Assembly (NCBI RefSeq): GCF_024612015.1
Contig: NZ_CP102512.1
Coordinates: 5,518,001 to 5,582,000, forward strand
Source: Streptomyces sp. CA-210063
GTDB lineage: Bacteria > Actinomycetota > Actinomycetes > Streptomycetales > Streptomycetaceae
Direction of reading: 5' to 3'
Length of the DNA: 64,000 nucleotides
A model generated the notes under the pieces. The model saw nothing but the letters and a program-made list of their open reading frames with translations. It was not told the origin of the DNA and ran no database searches. Shown here in pieces: positions 49,871 through 58,799 of this stretch. Positions within the stretch are counted from its first letter, which is position 1. Every line of letters starts with the position of its first letter. Made by a program: the position numbers and the translations under genes.

Positions 49871-50776
49871 TCACGTCGCGGCGAGCACCCGGCGCATCGT
49901 CTCCGCCGCTCGTACGGCCGCGTCGGCGCAGCAGTTGTTGAAGAGGACGTGCAGTTCGTCGACCTGTTCGGCGGCGGCCCTCAACCGGGGTGCCCACTCG
50001 GCGAGTTCGGGCTCGGAGTAGGCGTACCGGAAACGGTCCTCCTTGCTGCCGGTGCCCCAGGCGGGGCTGCGCCCGTGGAACCGTACGACGGCCAGCTCGG
50101 GCGAGGTGACGGGGGCGAGGGGAGGCAGGGAGGCGTCCAGGTCCCGTGCCATGTCGACGCCTACGGCGATCAGGCCGAGCCGGGCCAGCAACGCCGTCGT
50201 CCGGTCGGCCTGTTCGCCCCGCCACCACCCGGGGTGCCGGAACTCGACCGAGACGGGCCAGCCGGCCGTACGCTCGGCGCACTCCTCCAGCGTCCGTTCC
50301 GCCCGCCGCGCCGGCCGCCCCGGTGCGAACCACGGCGGGAACTGGAAGAGGACCGCGCCGAGTCGGTCGGCCGTCCGCAGGGGCTCGACGGCATCGGTGA
50401 ATCGCTCCCACACCCGGTCCAGTAACTCGCGTAGCTCGGGTAACTCGGGGGTCCCGTCGCGCCTGTTCTCCCGTAGCCCCTCCCGTAGCCCCTCCCGCAG
50501 GTCCTCGGGCAGGGCCGTCGGGCGGGTCGGGTGGCCGGTGAGCAGGGAGAACGCCTTGATGTCGAAGCGGAATCCGGGGGGTGTCCGCTCGGCCCAGAGG
50601 AGGCTGTTGCGGCGGCTGGGCAGGGCGTAGTAGCTGGAGTCCACCTCGACGACCGGGAACTGTTCGGCGTAGTAACGGAGTCGGGGCTCGGCGTCGCGAC
50701 GGCCGCGCGGGTACCAGCCGCTGGCCAGCAGCGCGCGGTCCGTCCAGGAGCAGGTTCCGACGAGTACGTGACCCAT
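49871..50776 (-). CDS. DUF72 (YecE-type) protein
   Basis: 301 residues. VGTCSWTDRALLASGWYP, YAEQFPVVEVDSSYYALP, FDIKAFSLLTGH, LFQFPPWF, VEFRHPGWW and LHVLFNNCCADAAV are the DUF72 TIM-barrel signature. The family is linked to metal or nucleic-acid hydrolysis only by structure. An RREGLREGLRE-type insert stems from short repeats at 50470-50500. It ends 5 bp from the MITE. Confidence 0.85.
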   Translation of the reverse strand: MGHVLVGTCSWTDRALLASGWYPRGRRDAEPRLRYYAEQFPVVEVDSSYYALPSRRNSLLWAERTPPGFRFDIKAFSLLTGHPTRPTALPEDLREGLREGLRENRRDGTPELPELRELLDRVWERFTDAVEPLRTADRLGAVLFQFPPWFAPGRPARRAERTLEECAERTAGWPVSVEFRHPGWWRGEQADRTTALLARLGLIAVGVDMARDLDASLPPLAPVTSPELAVVRFHGRSPAWGTGSKEDRFRYAYSEPELAEWAPRLRAAAEQVDELHVLFNNCCADAAVRAAETMRRVLAAT

Positions 50777-50816
50777 GGGGGCCGGTTACCCGGAATCGGG
50801 GGGTCGGCTACTTGCC

Positions 50817-50894
50817 CTCCACCGGCCGCTGCTTGCCCTCCACCGGCCGCTGCTTGCCCTCCACCGGCCGCTACTCGTCCTCCACCGGCCGCTA
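50817..50894. repeat. 21-bp tandem repeat copying the 3' end of the TauD gene
   Basis: CTCCACCGGCCGCT recurs at 50817, 50838, 50859 and 50880. The GCTACTCG next to the last copy holds the TAG stop; one upstream copy keeps it too. Confidence 0.85.
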
Positions 50895-51860
50895 CTCGCT
50901 CCGGTCGTGCAGCGGCGCGCCGCAGAGCGACTTCGACGGGGTGCCGTCGACGCCCACGGGCGGGTCCCCCGCGACCATGACGCGGTGCATGATGCGCGGG
51001 AAGTCCAGGTGGGCGGTGTCGTTGGGGGCGAGGTGGACGGTGGCACGGTTGTCCCAGAGGGCCACGGAACCCGGCTCCCAGCGGAAGCGGACCGTGTACT
51101 CGGGGCGCGTGATCTGCTCGACGAACATCTCGAGGAGGAGCCGGCTTTCCGCCCTGGTCACGTCGACGATGTTCTCGACGTAGTACGGGTTGACGTACAG
51201 GATCCGTTCGCCGGTCTCGGGGTGGACGCGGACGACCGGGTGGACGGACGCGACCTGGTGGTCCTGGAGGTGGCGGAGGTAGGGATCGGTGCCGGAGCGG
51301 GCGAGATAGCCGACACCGAGGCGGTGTTCGGCGCGCAGCCCGTCGGCGAAACGGCGTACCGGCTCGGACAGGCCCGCGTAGGCGGTGGCGAGGTTGGCCC
51401 AGGTGGTGTCGCCGCCGTACGGGGGCACGCGTTCGGCGCGGAGCAGGGTCAGGGCGGGCGGGTCGACGCGCGCGGTGTGGTCGGCGTGCCAGCCACGGAG
51501 GGTGGAGTGGCGGCGGCGTTCCAGCCATTCGGCCTGGTCCATGCCGTGCTTGCGGCCCAGTTCCTGACGGTCGGCCGTCGTCTCGATCTCCGGGTGCTCG
51601 GCGGGTGAGACCGAGCCCCTCGACCGCAGCCGGATCGGCTCACCGAAGCGGCGCGCGAACGTGATCTGTCCGGCGTGGTCCAGTTTCTGTTCCCGGAAGA
51701 ACACGACCTTCCAGCGGAGCAGGGCCGCGCGGATGCCGGCGATGGTGTCGTCGTCGAGGGGGCCGGCGAGGTCGACGCCGTGGATGTCGGCGCCGATGTA
51801 CCCGGAGGCCGGGCGTACGTCGAGGCCGTCGGGGGGTTCCACCGCTTCGCTGGTTGTCAT
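50892..51860 (-). CDS. TauD/TfdA-family Fe(II)/2-oxoglutarate dioxygenase
   Basis: 322 residues. Iron ligands: HAD in RGWHADHTARVDPP and a second His in RATVHLAPND; 2-oxoglutarate Arg near the end (FPRIMHRVMVAGD). GYIGADIHGVDLAGPLDDD is a typical TfdA start. It should hydroxylate a small acid such as a sulfonate or aryloxy acid; substrate unknown. It ends in a 21-bp repeat array. It is a single gene, divergent from nothing obvious. Confidence 0.85.
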   Translation of the reverse strand: MTTSEAVEPPDGLDVRPASGYIGADIHGVDLAGPLDDDTIAGIRAALLRWKVVFFREQKLDHAGQITFARRFGEPIRLRSRGSVSPAEHPEIETTADRQELGRKHGMDQAEWLERRRHSTLRGWHADHTARVDPPALTLLRAERVPPYGGDTTWANLATAYAGLSEPVRRFADGLRAEHRLGVGYLARSGTDPYLRHLQDHQVASVHPVVRVHPETGERILYVNPYYVENIVDVTRAESRLLLEMFVEQITRPEYTVRFRWEPGSVALWDNRATVHLAPNDTAHLDFPRIMHRVMVAGDPPVGVDGTPSKSLCGAPLHDRSE

Positions 51861-51971
51861 GGCTCACCCTCACCCATTGCCGTGTCGGTCGCACGGGTTG
51901 TTGCGCCCCCGCCGCCCCTCCCCCTTCCCATCCCCAGGGGCCGCGCCCCTTCAACCCCGCCTGCGCGCCAC

Positions 51972-52520
51972 CTACCAACCCCGCGCCGCCCCCCGAAGCG
52001 CCTCCCCCACCCTCGTCACGTCCGGGTTGGTGTCCGCGCCCGGGCGTTGTACGAGGAACAGGGTGTTGAGCGGGGGTTCTTCCGGGTCGTGGAGGAGGGT
52101 GAGCGTGCCGGCGGTGAGGTGCTGCTCGCAGAGGGAGCGGGGGAGGACGCTGTAGCCGGAGCCCGCGGTGAGGGCGGCCACGACGGCGTGGAGGTCGGGG
52201 ACGGTGAGGGCGGCACGGGCGGTGAGGGGCTTGCCGAAGACGGTTCGCCAGTAACGGCGGGCGATAGGGAGGTCCTCGGCGTAGGCCACCAGCGGGACGT
52301 CCCGCAGGACCGTGCACAGGTCGTCCGCCGCCGGGTGCCGCCCGACCCGTTCGCCCCACGTCCGGCCCGCGACCAGCACGTACTCCTCGTCCGTGAGGGG
52401 CACCGAGGCCGACGCCCGGCCGCGTGGTCGCCGTGTGGTGATCACCAGGTCGTGGCGGCCGGCCCCTGGCTCGACGGTCTCGTCGCCGCGGCCGACGATT
52501 AGGTTCGTGCCCGGTGTCGT
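51972..52520 (-). pseudogene. LysR-type regulator lacking its DNA-binding domain
   Basis: The frame shows only the effector domain: GRHDLVITTRRPRGR, PLTDEEYVLVAG, LVAYAEDLPIARRYWR, ALTVPDLHAVVAALTAGSGY, SVLPRSLCEQHL. About 90 N-terminal residues with the HTH are missing and the upstream frame is unrelated. The dehydrogenase gene starts 67 bp away on the other strand, so the break probably came from its arrival. I call it a 5'-truncated remnant. Confidence 0.65.
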
Positions 52521-52587
52521 ACCGTCCCCACGCCCACCCCGGGCTGCGAAACTGCGAACGCACTGTACGCGGCAGGAAGTTGATCTC

Positions 52588-53493
52588 ATGACCGACAAGC
52601 TCACCGTAAGTGTCCTGGGTACCGGCATCATGGGTGCCGCGATGGCCCGCAACCTCGTCCGCGCCGGTCACGCCGTACGGGTGTGGAACCGTACCCGCGA
52701 GAAGGCCGAGCCGCTCGCCGCCGACGGTGCGCGGATCGCCGGGAGTCCGGCCGAGGCCGTGCGGGGGGCGGATGTCGTCCTCACCATGCTGTACGACGGG
52801 GCCGCCGTCCTGGACGTGATGGGTGAGGCGGCGGCCGGGCTGAGCCCCGGCGCGGCGTGGGTCCAGTCCACCACCGCCGGTGTCGAGGCCGTCGCCGAAC
52901 TGGCCGCGCTGGCCGGTGAGCACGGGTTGGTGTTCTTCGACGCGCCCGTCCTCGGCACGCGCCAGCCCGCGGAGGCCGGGCAGTTGACGGTGCTGGCCGC
53001 GGGGCCGGTCGAGGGCCGGGGGACGGTGACGCCCGTCTTCGGCGCCGTCGGCGCACGTACGGTCTGGACCGGCGAGGACGGCGCGGCGGGCACGGCCACC
53101 CGGCTCAAGCTGGTGGCCAACAGTTGGGTGCTGGCCGCCACCAACGCGGCCGGGGAGGTCCTGGCCCTGTCCAAGGCCCTCGACGTCGACCCGCACTCCT
53201 TCTTCGAGCTCATCGAGGGCGGTCCGCTCGACATGGGCTATCTGCGTGCCAAGTCCGCCCTCATCCTCGACGGCCGGCTCTCCCCGGCCTCCTTCGCCGT
53301 CGCCACCGCCGCCAAGGACGCCCGCCTGATCGTCGAGGCCGGGCAGCGGCACGGCGTACGCCTCGATCTGGCCGCCGCCGGCGCCGACCGCCTCGCCCGC
53401 GCCGCCGCCCAGGGCCACGCCGACGAGGACATGGCCGCCGCGTACTTCGCCAGCTTCGACGAGGTCGTCGACGTCGAGGGCACGCCTGAGTGA
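52588..53493 (+). CDS. NAD(P)-dependent 3-hydroxyisobutyrate-dehydrogenase-like oxidoreductase
   Basis: 301 residues. GxGxxG is VSVLGTGIMGAAMARNLVRAG; the substrate motif FFDAPVLGTRQPAEAGQLTV and the catalytic Lys in TRLKLVANSW are the beta-hydroxyacid dehydrogenase hallmarks. A C-terminal all-helical domain is complete. It oxidises a beta-hydroxy acid or reduces an imine; substrate unknown. ATG 52588 is 67 bp from the LysR remnant; AGGAAGT upstream. A 31-bp repeat array follows. Confidence 0.85.
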   Translation: MTDKLTVSVLGTGIMGAAMARNLVRAGHAVRVWNRTREKAEPLAADGARIAGSPAEAVRGADVVLTMLYDGAAVLDVMGEAAAGLSPGAAWVQSTTAGVEAVAELAALAGEHGLVFFDAPVLGTRQPAEAGQLTVLAAGPVEGRGTVTPVFGAVGARTVWTGEDGAAGTATRLKLVANSWVLAATNAAGEVLALSKALDVDPHSFFELIEGGPLDMGYLRAKSALILDGRLSPASFAVATAAKDARLIVEAGQRHGVRLDLAAAGADRLARAAAQGHADEDMAAAYFASFDEVVDVEGTPE

Positions 53494-53504
53494 TCCGCCG
53501 CCCC

Positions 53505-53625
53505 GACCGATACCGGGCACGACCGAGAACGCCCCGACCGATACCGGGCACGACCGAGAACGCCCCGACCGATACCGGGCACGACCGATACCGGGCACGA
53601 CCGAGAACGCCCCGACCGACACCCG
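53505..53625. repeat. 31-bp tandem repeat after the dehydrogenase gene
   Basis: GACCGATACCGGGCACGACC starts units at 53505, 53536 and 53567, followed by partial copies. It lies between two convergent genes. Confidence 0.8.
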
Positions 53626-53674
53626 CCACCCGCACAAGTGAGAACGTACGGCGCCGGCTGTTGGCCGGTACGGC

Positions 53675-54451
53675 TCAGTGAGCGTCGGCGAGGGCGGCCG
53701 AGATGGCCTCCGCGGCCGTGGTCAGGGCCGTGACGACCTCCTTCAGCCGGTCGGGTGAGTGGCGGACGCTCGGCATGGAGACCGAGACGGCGGCGACGGT
53801 GCGGCCGTCGGCGTCGGTGACCGCCCTGCCGACGGCTACGAGGCCGCGTTCGGAACGTTCGACGTTGAGGGCCACACCGGTCTGCCGTACGGCGCGGAGC
53901 TCGGCGCGCAGCTTGGGCAGGTCGGGGCGTTCCTCGGCGGGATCGGCCGGGGCCGGGGCGTAGAGGGCGGTGAGCTCGTCGTCCGTCAGGGCGGCCAGGG
54001 CGATGAGGCCGCCGGTCACCTGGTGGGCCGGGAAGACCATGCCTTCCCGGTTGCCGACCCGCAGCGCCCGGGAGCACTCGACCGAGGCGATGAACCGTAC
54101 GGTCCGGCCGGTGCGGATGGTGAGGTTCGCGGTCTCGTCGAGGGTGTCGACGAGGGTGCGCAGCGGGCCGAGCGCGGCGGCCCGGAGGGCCGTGACGTCC
54201 GACTGCGCCCGGTCGGCGACCTCCAGGACGGGCCCGGCGCGGTAGGTGCGGTCGTCCTCGTTCTGGACGGCGAAGTCCCGGTACACGAGCGTCGACAGCA
54301 GACGGTGGGCGGTCGACCGGGCCACCCCGAGCCGCTCGGCCGCCTCGGACACCGTGATCGGGCCCTCCACCTGCAGAATCACCGCGAGCTGGAGCGCGTG
54401 GTCCACGCTGGTGACGCCGTAGGTGGGCGGGTTCTTCATGGGCTTGGCCAC
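53675..54451 (-). CDS. IclR-family regulator, probable controller of the gentisate operon
   Basis: 258 residues from GTG 54451 (GGAGG five nt upstream; ATG 54463 or 54439 possible). Winged HTH: ITVSEAAERLGVARSTAHRL. Effector domain: GNREGMVFPAHQVTGGLIAL and GLVAVGRAVTDADG with VAAVSVSMPS. IclR proteins respond to aromatic acids. It is divergent from the gentisate operon over a 190-bp region and should bind there. Possible inducers are 3-hydroxybenzoate or gentisate. Confidence 0.85.
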   Translation of the reverse strand: MAKPMKNPPTYGVTSVDHALQLAVILQVEGPITVSEAAERLGVARSTAHRLLSTLVYRDFAVQNEDDRTYRAGPVLEVADRAQSDVTALRAAALGPLRTLVDTLDETANLTIRTGRTVRFIASVECSRALRVGNREGMVFPAHQVTGGLIALAALTDDELTALYAPAPADPAEERPDLPKLRAELRAVRQTGVALNVERSERGLVAVGRAVTDADGRTVAAVSVSMPSVRHSPDRLKEVVTALTTAAEAISAALADAH

Positions 54452-54474
54452 GCCGGCCTCCATCTCCGTGTGTT

Positions 54475-54596
54475 CCGCCGGTCCGCCGGTCCGCCGGTCC
54501 GCTGTTTCCGCCGGTCCGCTGTTCCGCTGTTCCGTCGGTCCGCTGTTCCGCTGTTCCGTCGGTCCGCTGTTCCGCTGTTCCGCTGTTCCGCTGTGC
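54475..54596. repeat. CCGCTGTTCCG-type tandem repeats in the gentisate promoter region
   Basis: GGTCCGCTGTTCCGCTGTTC units recur with a period of 24 bp plus single 9-bp units. This array makes up most of the iclR-gtdA intergenic DNA; it can serve as multiple operator sites. Confidence 0.65.
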
Positions 54597-54641
54597 AGAA
54601 TCTACTGTTCTCCCGTGGCCCGTGCGGCGCACCGTTCCCGT

Positions 54642-55871
54642 ATGACCGACACCGCCACCGGCACCGCCACCGACATGGAGCCGCACGCCGGCTCTCGCGG
54701 CTCTGCCACCTCTCCCGGCTCTGCCACCTCTCCCGTCTCCCTCACCGCCGAGGACCGGCCGGACCAGCCGCCCGTCACCCCGGAGCTGGAGGATCTGTAC
54801 CGGGGTTTCGAGAAGGCCCTGCTGGTGCCGCTGTGGACGCGGATCGGCGACCTCATGCCGCCCCATCCCCGGTCGAAGGCCCAGCCGCACCGCTGGGAGT
54901 GGCGGACACTGCTCGACCTGGCGGGCCGGTCCGGTGACCTCGTGCCGGTCGGGCGGGGCGGGGAGCGGCGCGCGATCGCGCTGGCCAACCCGAGCCTGGG
55001 CGGCAGGCCGTACGCCACCCCCACGCTCTGGGCCGCCATCCAGTACCTGATGCCGGGCGAGAACGCGCCCGAGCACCGCCACACCCAGAACGCCTTCCGG
55101 TTCGTCGTGGAGGGCGAGGGCGTGTGGACGGTCGTCGAGCGCGACCCGGTGCCCATGCGGCGCGGCGACTTCCTGCCGCAGGCCGGCCTCCACTGGCACG
55201 CCCACCACAACGCGGCCGACGAGCCGATGGCCTGGATCGACGGCCTCGACATCCCCTTCCAGTACGACGTCGAGGCGCAGTTCTTCGACTTCGGGCGGGA
55301 GGAGCTGTCGGAGGAGGAGCGCCGGGCGCCCGGCCGTTCCCGCTCCGAGCGGCTGTGGGGGCACCCCGGGCTGGCACCGGTCTCCCAGCTCGGGCCCCGG
55401 ACCGAGTCCGGCGCGGGCACCCCGCTGCTCCGCTACCCCTGGGCCGCCACCGACGCCGCCCTCACCGACCAGCTGGAGCTGGAACGCGCGGGGTACTCCG
55501 GCACCGTCGAGCCCGGCCACGCGCTGGTCCGCTACACCGACCCCACCACCGGCCAGGACGTCCTGCCGACCATCCGCGCGCAGTTCCACCGGATCGGCAG
55601 CGGTACGCAGACGGCTCCGCGCCGGGAGACGGGGTCGTCGGTCTACCAGGTGTTCGACGGGTCGGGCCGGGTGACCGTGGGCGACTTCTCCTGGTCGGTC
55701 CAGCGCGGCGACCTCTTCGTCGTCCCCTCCTGGGCACCCCTCTCGATCCGCTCCGAGGCCTCCCCGTCCGACTCCGACTCCGGCGCCCTCGACCTGTTCC
55801 AGTTCGGCGACGCGCCGATCTTCACGAAGCTCAACCTGTTCCGCAGCCACGTAGAGGAGAGCCACGCGTGA
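54642..55871 (+). CDS. gtdA: gentisate 1,2-dioxygenase
   Basis: 409 residues from ATG 54642. Bicupin: first cupin QYLMPGENAPEHRHTQNAFR with the HxH iron ligands and LHWHAHHN; second cupin VYQVFDGSGRVTVGDFSW and GDLFVVPSWAP. It opens gentisate to maleylpyruvate with O2 and Fe(II). A Thr/Ala/Ser N-terminal extension of 35 residues is unusual. Its stop overlaps the hydrolase start (GTGA). Confidence 0.88.
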   Translation: MTDTATGTATDMEPHAGSRGSATSPGSATSPVSLTAEDRPDQPPVTPELEDLYRGFEKALLVPLWTRIGDLMPPHPRSKAQPHRWEWRTLLDLAGRSGDLVPVGRGGERRAIALANPSLGGRPYATPTLWAAIQYLMPGENAPEHRHTQNAFRFVVEGEGVWTVVERDPVPMRRGDFLPQAGLHWHAHHNAADEPMAWIDGLDIPFQYDVEAQFFDFGREELSEEERRAPGRSRSERLWGHPGLAPVSQLGPRTESGAGTPLLRYPWAATDAALTDQLELERAGYSGTVEPGHALVRYTDPTTGQDVLPTIRAQFHRIGSGTQTAPRRETGSSVYQVFDGSGRVTVGDFSWSVQRGDLFVVPSWAPLSIRSEASPSDSDSGALDLFQFGDAPIFTKLNLFRSHVEESHA

Positions 55872-56764
55872 AGCTCGCCACGATCCGCCTCGACGCCGCC
55901 GCCGACCCTGCCGACCCTGCCGCCCCCGGCGGCCTTGACGGCCGTACCGCCGCCGTACGCGTAGAAGGCGACGCCCTCGTCGACCTCGGCCTGCCCGACG
56001 TGGGCGCCGTCCTCGCCGCACCTGGCGGGCTCGCCGCCGCCGCGACCGCCGACGGCCCTCGCCACCCCTCCACCGGTGCCGTGTTCGCCCCGCTCGTCCC
56101 GCGCCCGACCAAGGTGGTGTGCGTCGGCCTGAACTACCAGAAGCACATCAAGGAGATGGGCCGCGACCTGCCCGAACACCCCACCCTCTTCAGCAAGTTC
56201 GCGGACACGCTGATCGGCGCCCGGGACGACATCCGCCGCCCCGCCGAGACCGGGCAGTTCGACTGGGAGGCCGAACTCGCCGTCGTCATCGGCCGACCGG
56301 TCCGCCGCGCGGACGAGTCGGAGGCGGCGGCCGCCATCGCCGGCTTCACCGTCCTGAACGACATCACGTGCCGCGACTGGCAGTTCCGCACCCGCGAATG
56401 GCTCCAGGGCAAGAACTGGGACGCCACCACCCCCGTAGGCCCGTACCTCGTCACATCCGACGAGCTCGGCGGCCCGCGCCCGGCACTCGACATCAGCTGT
56501 ACGGTCAACGGCCGCCTGATGCAGCGGGACAACACCGGCGACCTGCTCTTCGACCCCGTCGACCTGGTCCGCTACATCTCCACGATGATCCGCCTGAACC
56601 CCGGCGACATCATCGCCACCGGCACCCCGGGCGGCGTCGGCCACGCCCGCGAGCCCCAGGTGTTCCTCGACCCCGGCGACACGGTGATCACCGAGATCAC
56701 GGGCCTGGGCCGACTGGAGAACACCGTGATCGCGGACGGCCCACGAGGGGACGGCCCGCGATGA
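55868..56764 (+). CDS. fumarylacetoacetate-hydrolase-family protein (fumarylpyruvate hydrolase)
   Basis: 298 residues from GTG 55868. KVVCVGLNYQKHIKEMGRDL, the metal site DWEAELAVVIG (Glu), FTVLNDITCRDWQFR, and GDIIATGTPGGVG are intact. It cleaves fumarylpyruvate to fumarate and pyruvate. It overlaps both neighbours in the operon, which fits the gentisate pathway's last step. Confidence 0.88.
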   Translation: MKLATIRLDAAADPADPAAPGGLDGRTAAVRVEGDALVDLGLPDVGAVLAAPGGLAAAATADGPRHPSTGAVFAPLVPRPTKVVCVGLNYQKHIKEMGRDLPEHPTLFSKFADTLIGARDDIRRPAETGQFDWEAELAVVIGRPVRRADESEAAAAIAGFTVLNDITCRDWQFRTREWLQGKNWDATTPVGPYLVTSDELGGPRPALDISCTVNGRLMQRDNTGDLLFDPVDLVRYISTMIRLNPGDIIATGTPGGVGHAREPQVFLDPGDTVITEITGLGRLENTVIADGPRGDGPR

Positions 56765-57405
56765 GGGAGCTCAAGACCACTCTCGCCTGGGCCGCCGAGG
56801 GCACCGCCCTGTGCCGCAAGGTCCTCGTCGGCCTCGACGAAACGTCTTACGACGCCCCCTCCACGCTCCCCGGCTGGACCCGCAAGCACCTGGTCGCCCA
56901 CCTGGCCGGCAACGCCGAGGCCCTCGGCAACCTCGTGCACTGGGCGCGCACCGGCGAACCCACCCCCATGTACACGTCCCCCGGCCAACGCGGCGCGGAC
57001 ATCGAGACGGGCGCGCGGCTCTCCGGCGCCCGGCTCACCGCCTGGTTCGAGGAGTCCGCCCAGACCCTGACCGACGCGATGGCCGCGCTCACGGCCGAAC
57101 AGTGGCGGGCGGAGGTGGTGACGGCCCAGGGCCGTACGGTCCCGGCGAGCGAGATCCCCTGGCTGCGCGCCCGCGAGGTCCTCGTCCACGCCGTCGACCT
57201 CGACGACGGTGTGCGGTTCGCCGACCTGCCCGCGGAGTTCCGTGCCGAACTCCGCGTCGACATCCTCGCCAAGCGCGGCGGCACCGCCGTCCCCACGGTC
57301 CACGGCACCCCGGCCGAGGTCACGGCGTACCTGGCCGGCCGCCCGTACGAGGGCGTCACGACGCCGGACGGCACCCCGGCCGAACCCCTGCCGCCATGGC
57401 TGTGA
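56761..57405 (+). CDS. mycothiol-dependent maleylpyruvate isomerase
   Basis: 214 residues. DinB-like four-helix fold with LPGWTRKHLVAHLAGNAEAL (His metal ligand), and REVLVHAVDLDDG (His plus acidic residues). MDMPI-type isomerases use mycothiol to turn maleylpyruvate into fumarylpyruvate, the actinobacterial replacement for the glutathione enzyme. ATGA overlap with the hydrolase gene. Confidence 0.88.
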   Translation: MRELKTTLAWAAEGTALCRKVLVGLDETSYDAPSTLPGWTRKHLVAHLAGNAEALGNLVHWARTGEPTPMYTSPGQRGADIETGARLSGARLTAWFEESAQTLTDAMAALTAEQWRAEVVTAQGRTVPASEIPWLRAREVLVHAVDLDDGVRFADLPAEFRAELRVDILAKRGGTAVPTVHGTPAEVTAYLAGRPYEGVTTPDGTPAEPLPPWL

Positions 57406-57433
57406 CCAGGCCCGTGCCATCAAGGAGAAGGAC

Positions 57434-58705
57434 ATGAGTCCGCTGACGCCAAGCCGTCCCGACGTCCTCGTCATCGGCGGCGGTATCGGCGGCCTCTCCG
57501 CCGCCCTCGCCCTCGCCCGCAAGGGTCTGCGGGTACGGCTGTACGAGCGGTCCGCGGAGTTCGGCGAGGTCGGCGCGGGCCTCCAGCTCGCCCCGAACTG
57601 CACCCGCATCCTCGACGCGTACGGCCTCCTCGACGAGGCCGTCGCGCTCGGCGTGCTCCCCGAGCACATCCTCATGAAGGACGCGGTCGACGCCGGCGAA
57701 CTGACCCGCCTGGACCTGGCCGACCTCGAACGCCGCTACGGCTTCCCCTACTTGGTGATCCACCGCAGCGACCTGCACGGCCTCCTCCTGCGCGCCTGCC
57801 GCCGCCTCGGCGTCGACCTGGTGACGAACGCGCACTGCGTCTCGTACGAGAACGTCGACGGCGGCGCCCGGGCGGTGTTCGCCGACGGCCGCACCGACGA
57901 GGCCGACGTGGTGATCGCCGCCGACGGGCTCCACTCGGTCGCGCGACGGCTTCTCGTCCACGACGAGCCCGTCAACTCCGCGTACGTCGCCTACCGCGCG
58001 GCGATCCCCGTCGAGCAGGCGCGCGGCAACGGCGTGCACGAGCACGAGAAGGACGTCGTGGTCTACGTCGGACCGCGCTGCCATTTCGTGCGGTACCCGC
58101 TGCGCGGCGGCCGGATGCTGAACCAGGTCGCCGTCTTCGAGTCGCCCAAGGCCCTGGCCGGCGAGGCGGACTGGGGCACACCCGACGAACTCGACCGTGC
58201 CTTCGACGGCATGTGCGACCCGATCCGGCGCGGCCTGCCCCTGATGTGGCGCGACCGCCGCTGGCGCATGTTCGACCGCGACCCGATCACCGGCTGGGTC
58301 CGCGGCCGTATCGCCCTCCTCGGTGACGCGGCCCATCCACCGTTGCAGTACCTGGCCCAGGGCGCCGTCATGGCCATCGAGGACGGCTGGGTCCTCGCCG
58401 AACACGTCGACGCCCAACGGGCGGACCCGTACGACACCCCTTCGGGCGTCGACTGGGAGAAAGTCCTCACCGCCTATCAGGCCGTACGCCCCGAGCACTG
58501 CCGCCGTGTGGTCACCACGGCACGAGCATGGGGCGACCTCTGGCACCACGAGGGAATCAACCGGCTGCGACGCAACGCCCTCCTGCGCTCCCGCGACACC
58601 TACGACTACGGCTTCACCGACTGGCTGTACGGCCCCACCGCCCTGACCCCCGACCAGGAGCCGGATCCGTACCGGACGATCCCATGGGACTCGGTAACGG
58701 GCTGA
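57434..58705 (+). CDS. 3-hydroxybenzoate 6-monooxygenase (FAD)
   Basis: 423 residues. VLVIGGGIGGLSAALALARK (FAD), DVVIAADGLHSVARR (DG motif) and GRIALLGDAAHPPLQYLAQGA (GD motif) define a class A flavin hydroxylase. The gene context gives the substrate: it makes gentisate from 3-hydroxybenzoate, feeding GtdA. AAGGAGAAGG precedes ATG 57434. Its stop region is duplicated downstream. A salicylate 5-hydroxylase role is a less likely option. Confidence 0.85.
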   Translation: MSPLTPSRPDVLVIGGGIGGLSAALALARKGLRVRLYERSAEFGEVGAGLQLAPNCTRILDAYGLLDEAVALGVLPEHILMKDAVDAGELTRLDLADLERRYGFPYLVIHRSDLHGLLLRACRRLGVDLVTNAHCVSYENVDGGARAVFADGRTDEADVVIAADGLHSVARRLLVHDEPVNSAYVAYRAAIPVEQARGNGVHEHEKDVVVYVGPRCHFVRYPLRGGRMLNQVAVFESPKALAGEADWGTPDELDRAFDGMCDPIRRGLPLMWRDRRWRMFDRDPITGWVRGRIALLGDAAHPPLQYLAQGAVMAIEDGWVLAEHVDAQRADPYDTPSGVDWEKVLTAYQAVRPEHCRRVVTTARAWGDLWHHEGINRLRRNALLRSRDTYDYGFTDWLYGPTALTPDQEPDPYRTIPWDSVTG

Positions 58706-58759
58706 GCCCAGGCGGCGATCATGAACAACGCTGAGCCCAGTCGGCGATCACGAACAACT
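58702..58759. repeat. 29-bp duplication of the stop region of the monooxygenase gene
   Basis: CTGAGCCCAGGCGGCGATCA at 58702 repeats at 58731 with two changes. The first copy holds the TGA stop of the gene. Confidence 0.8.
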
Positions 58760-58799
58760 CCGTACCTCCGAGAGCCGGAGGTGCCCGGATGGCCGGATG

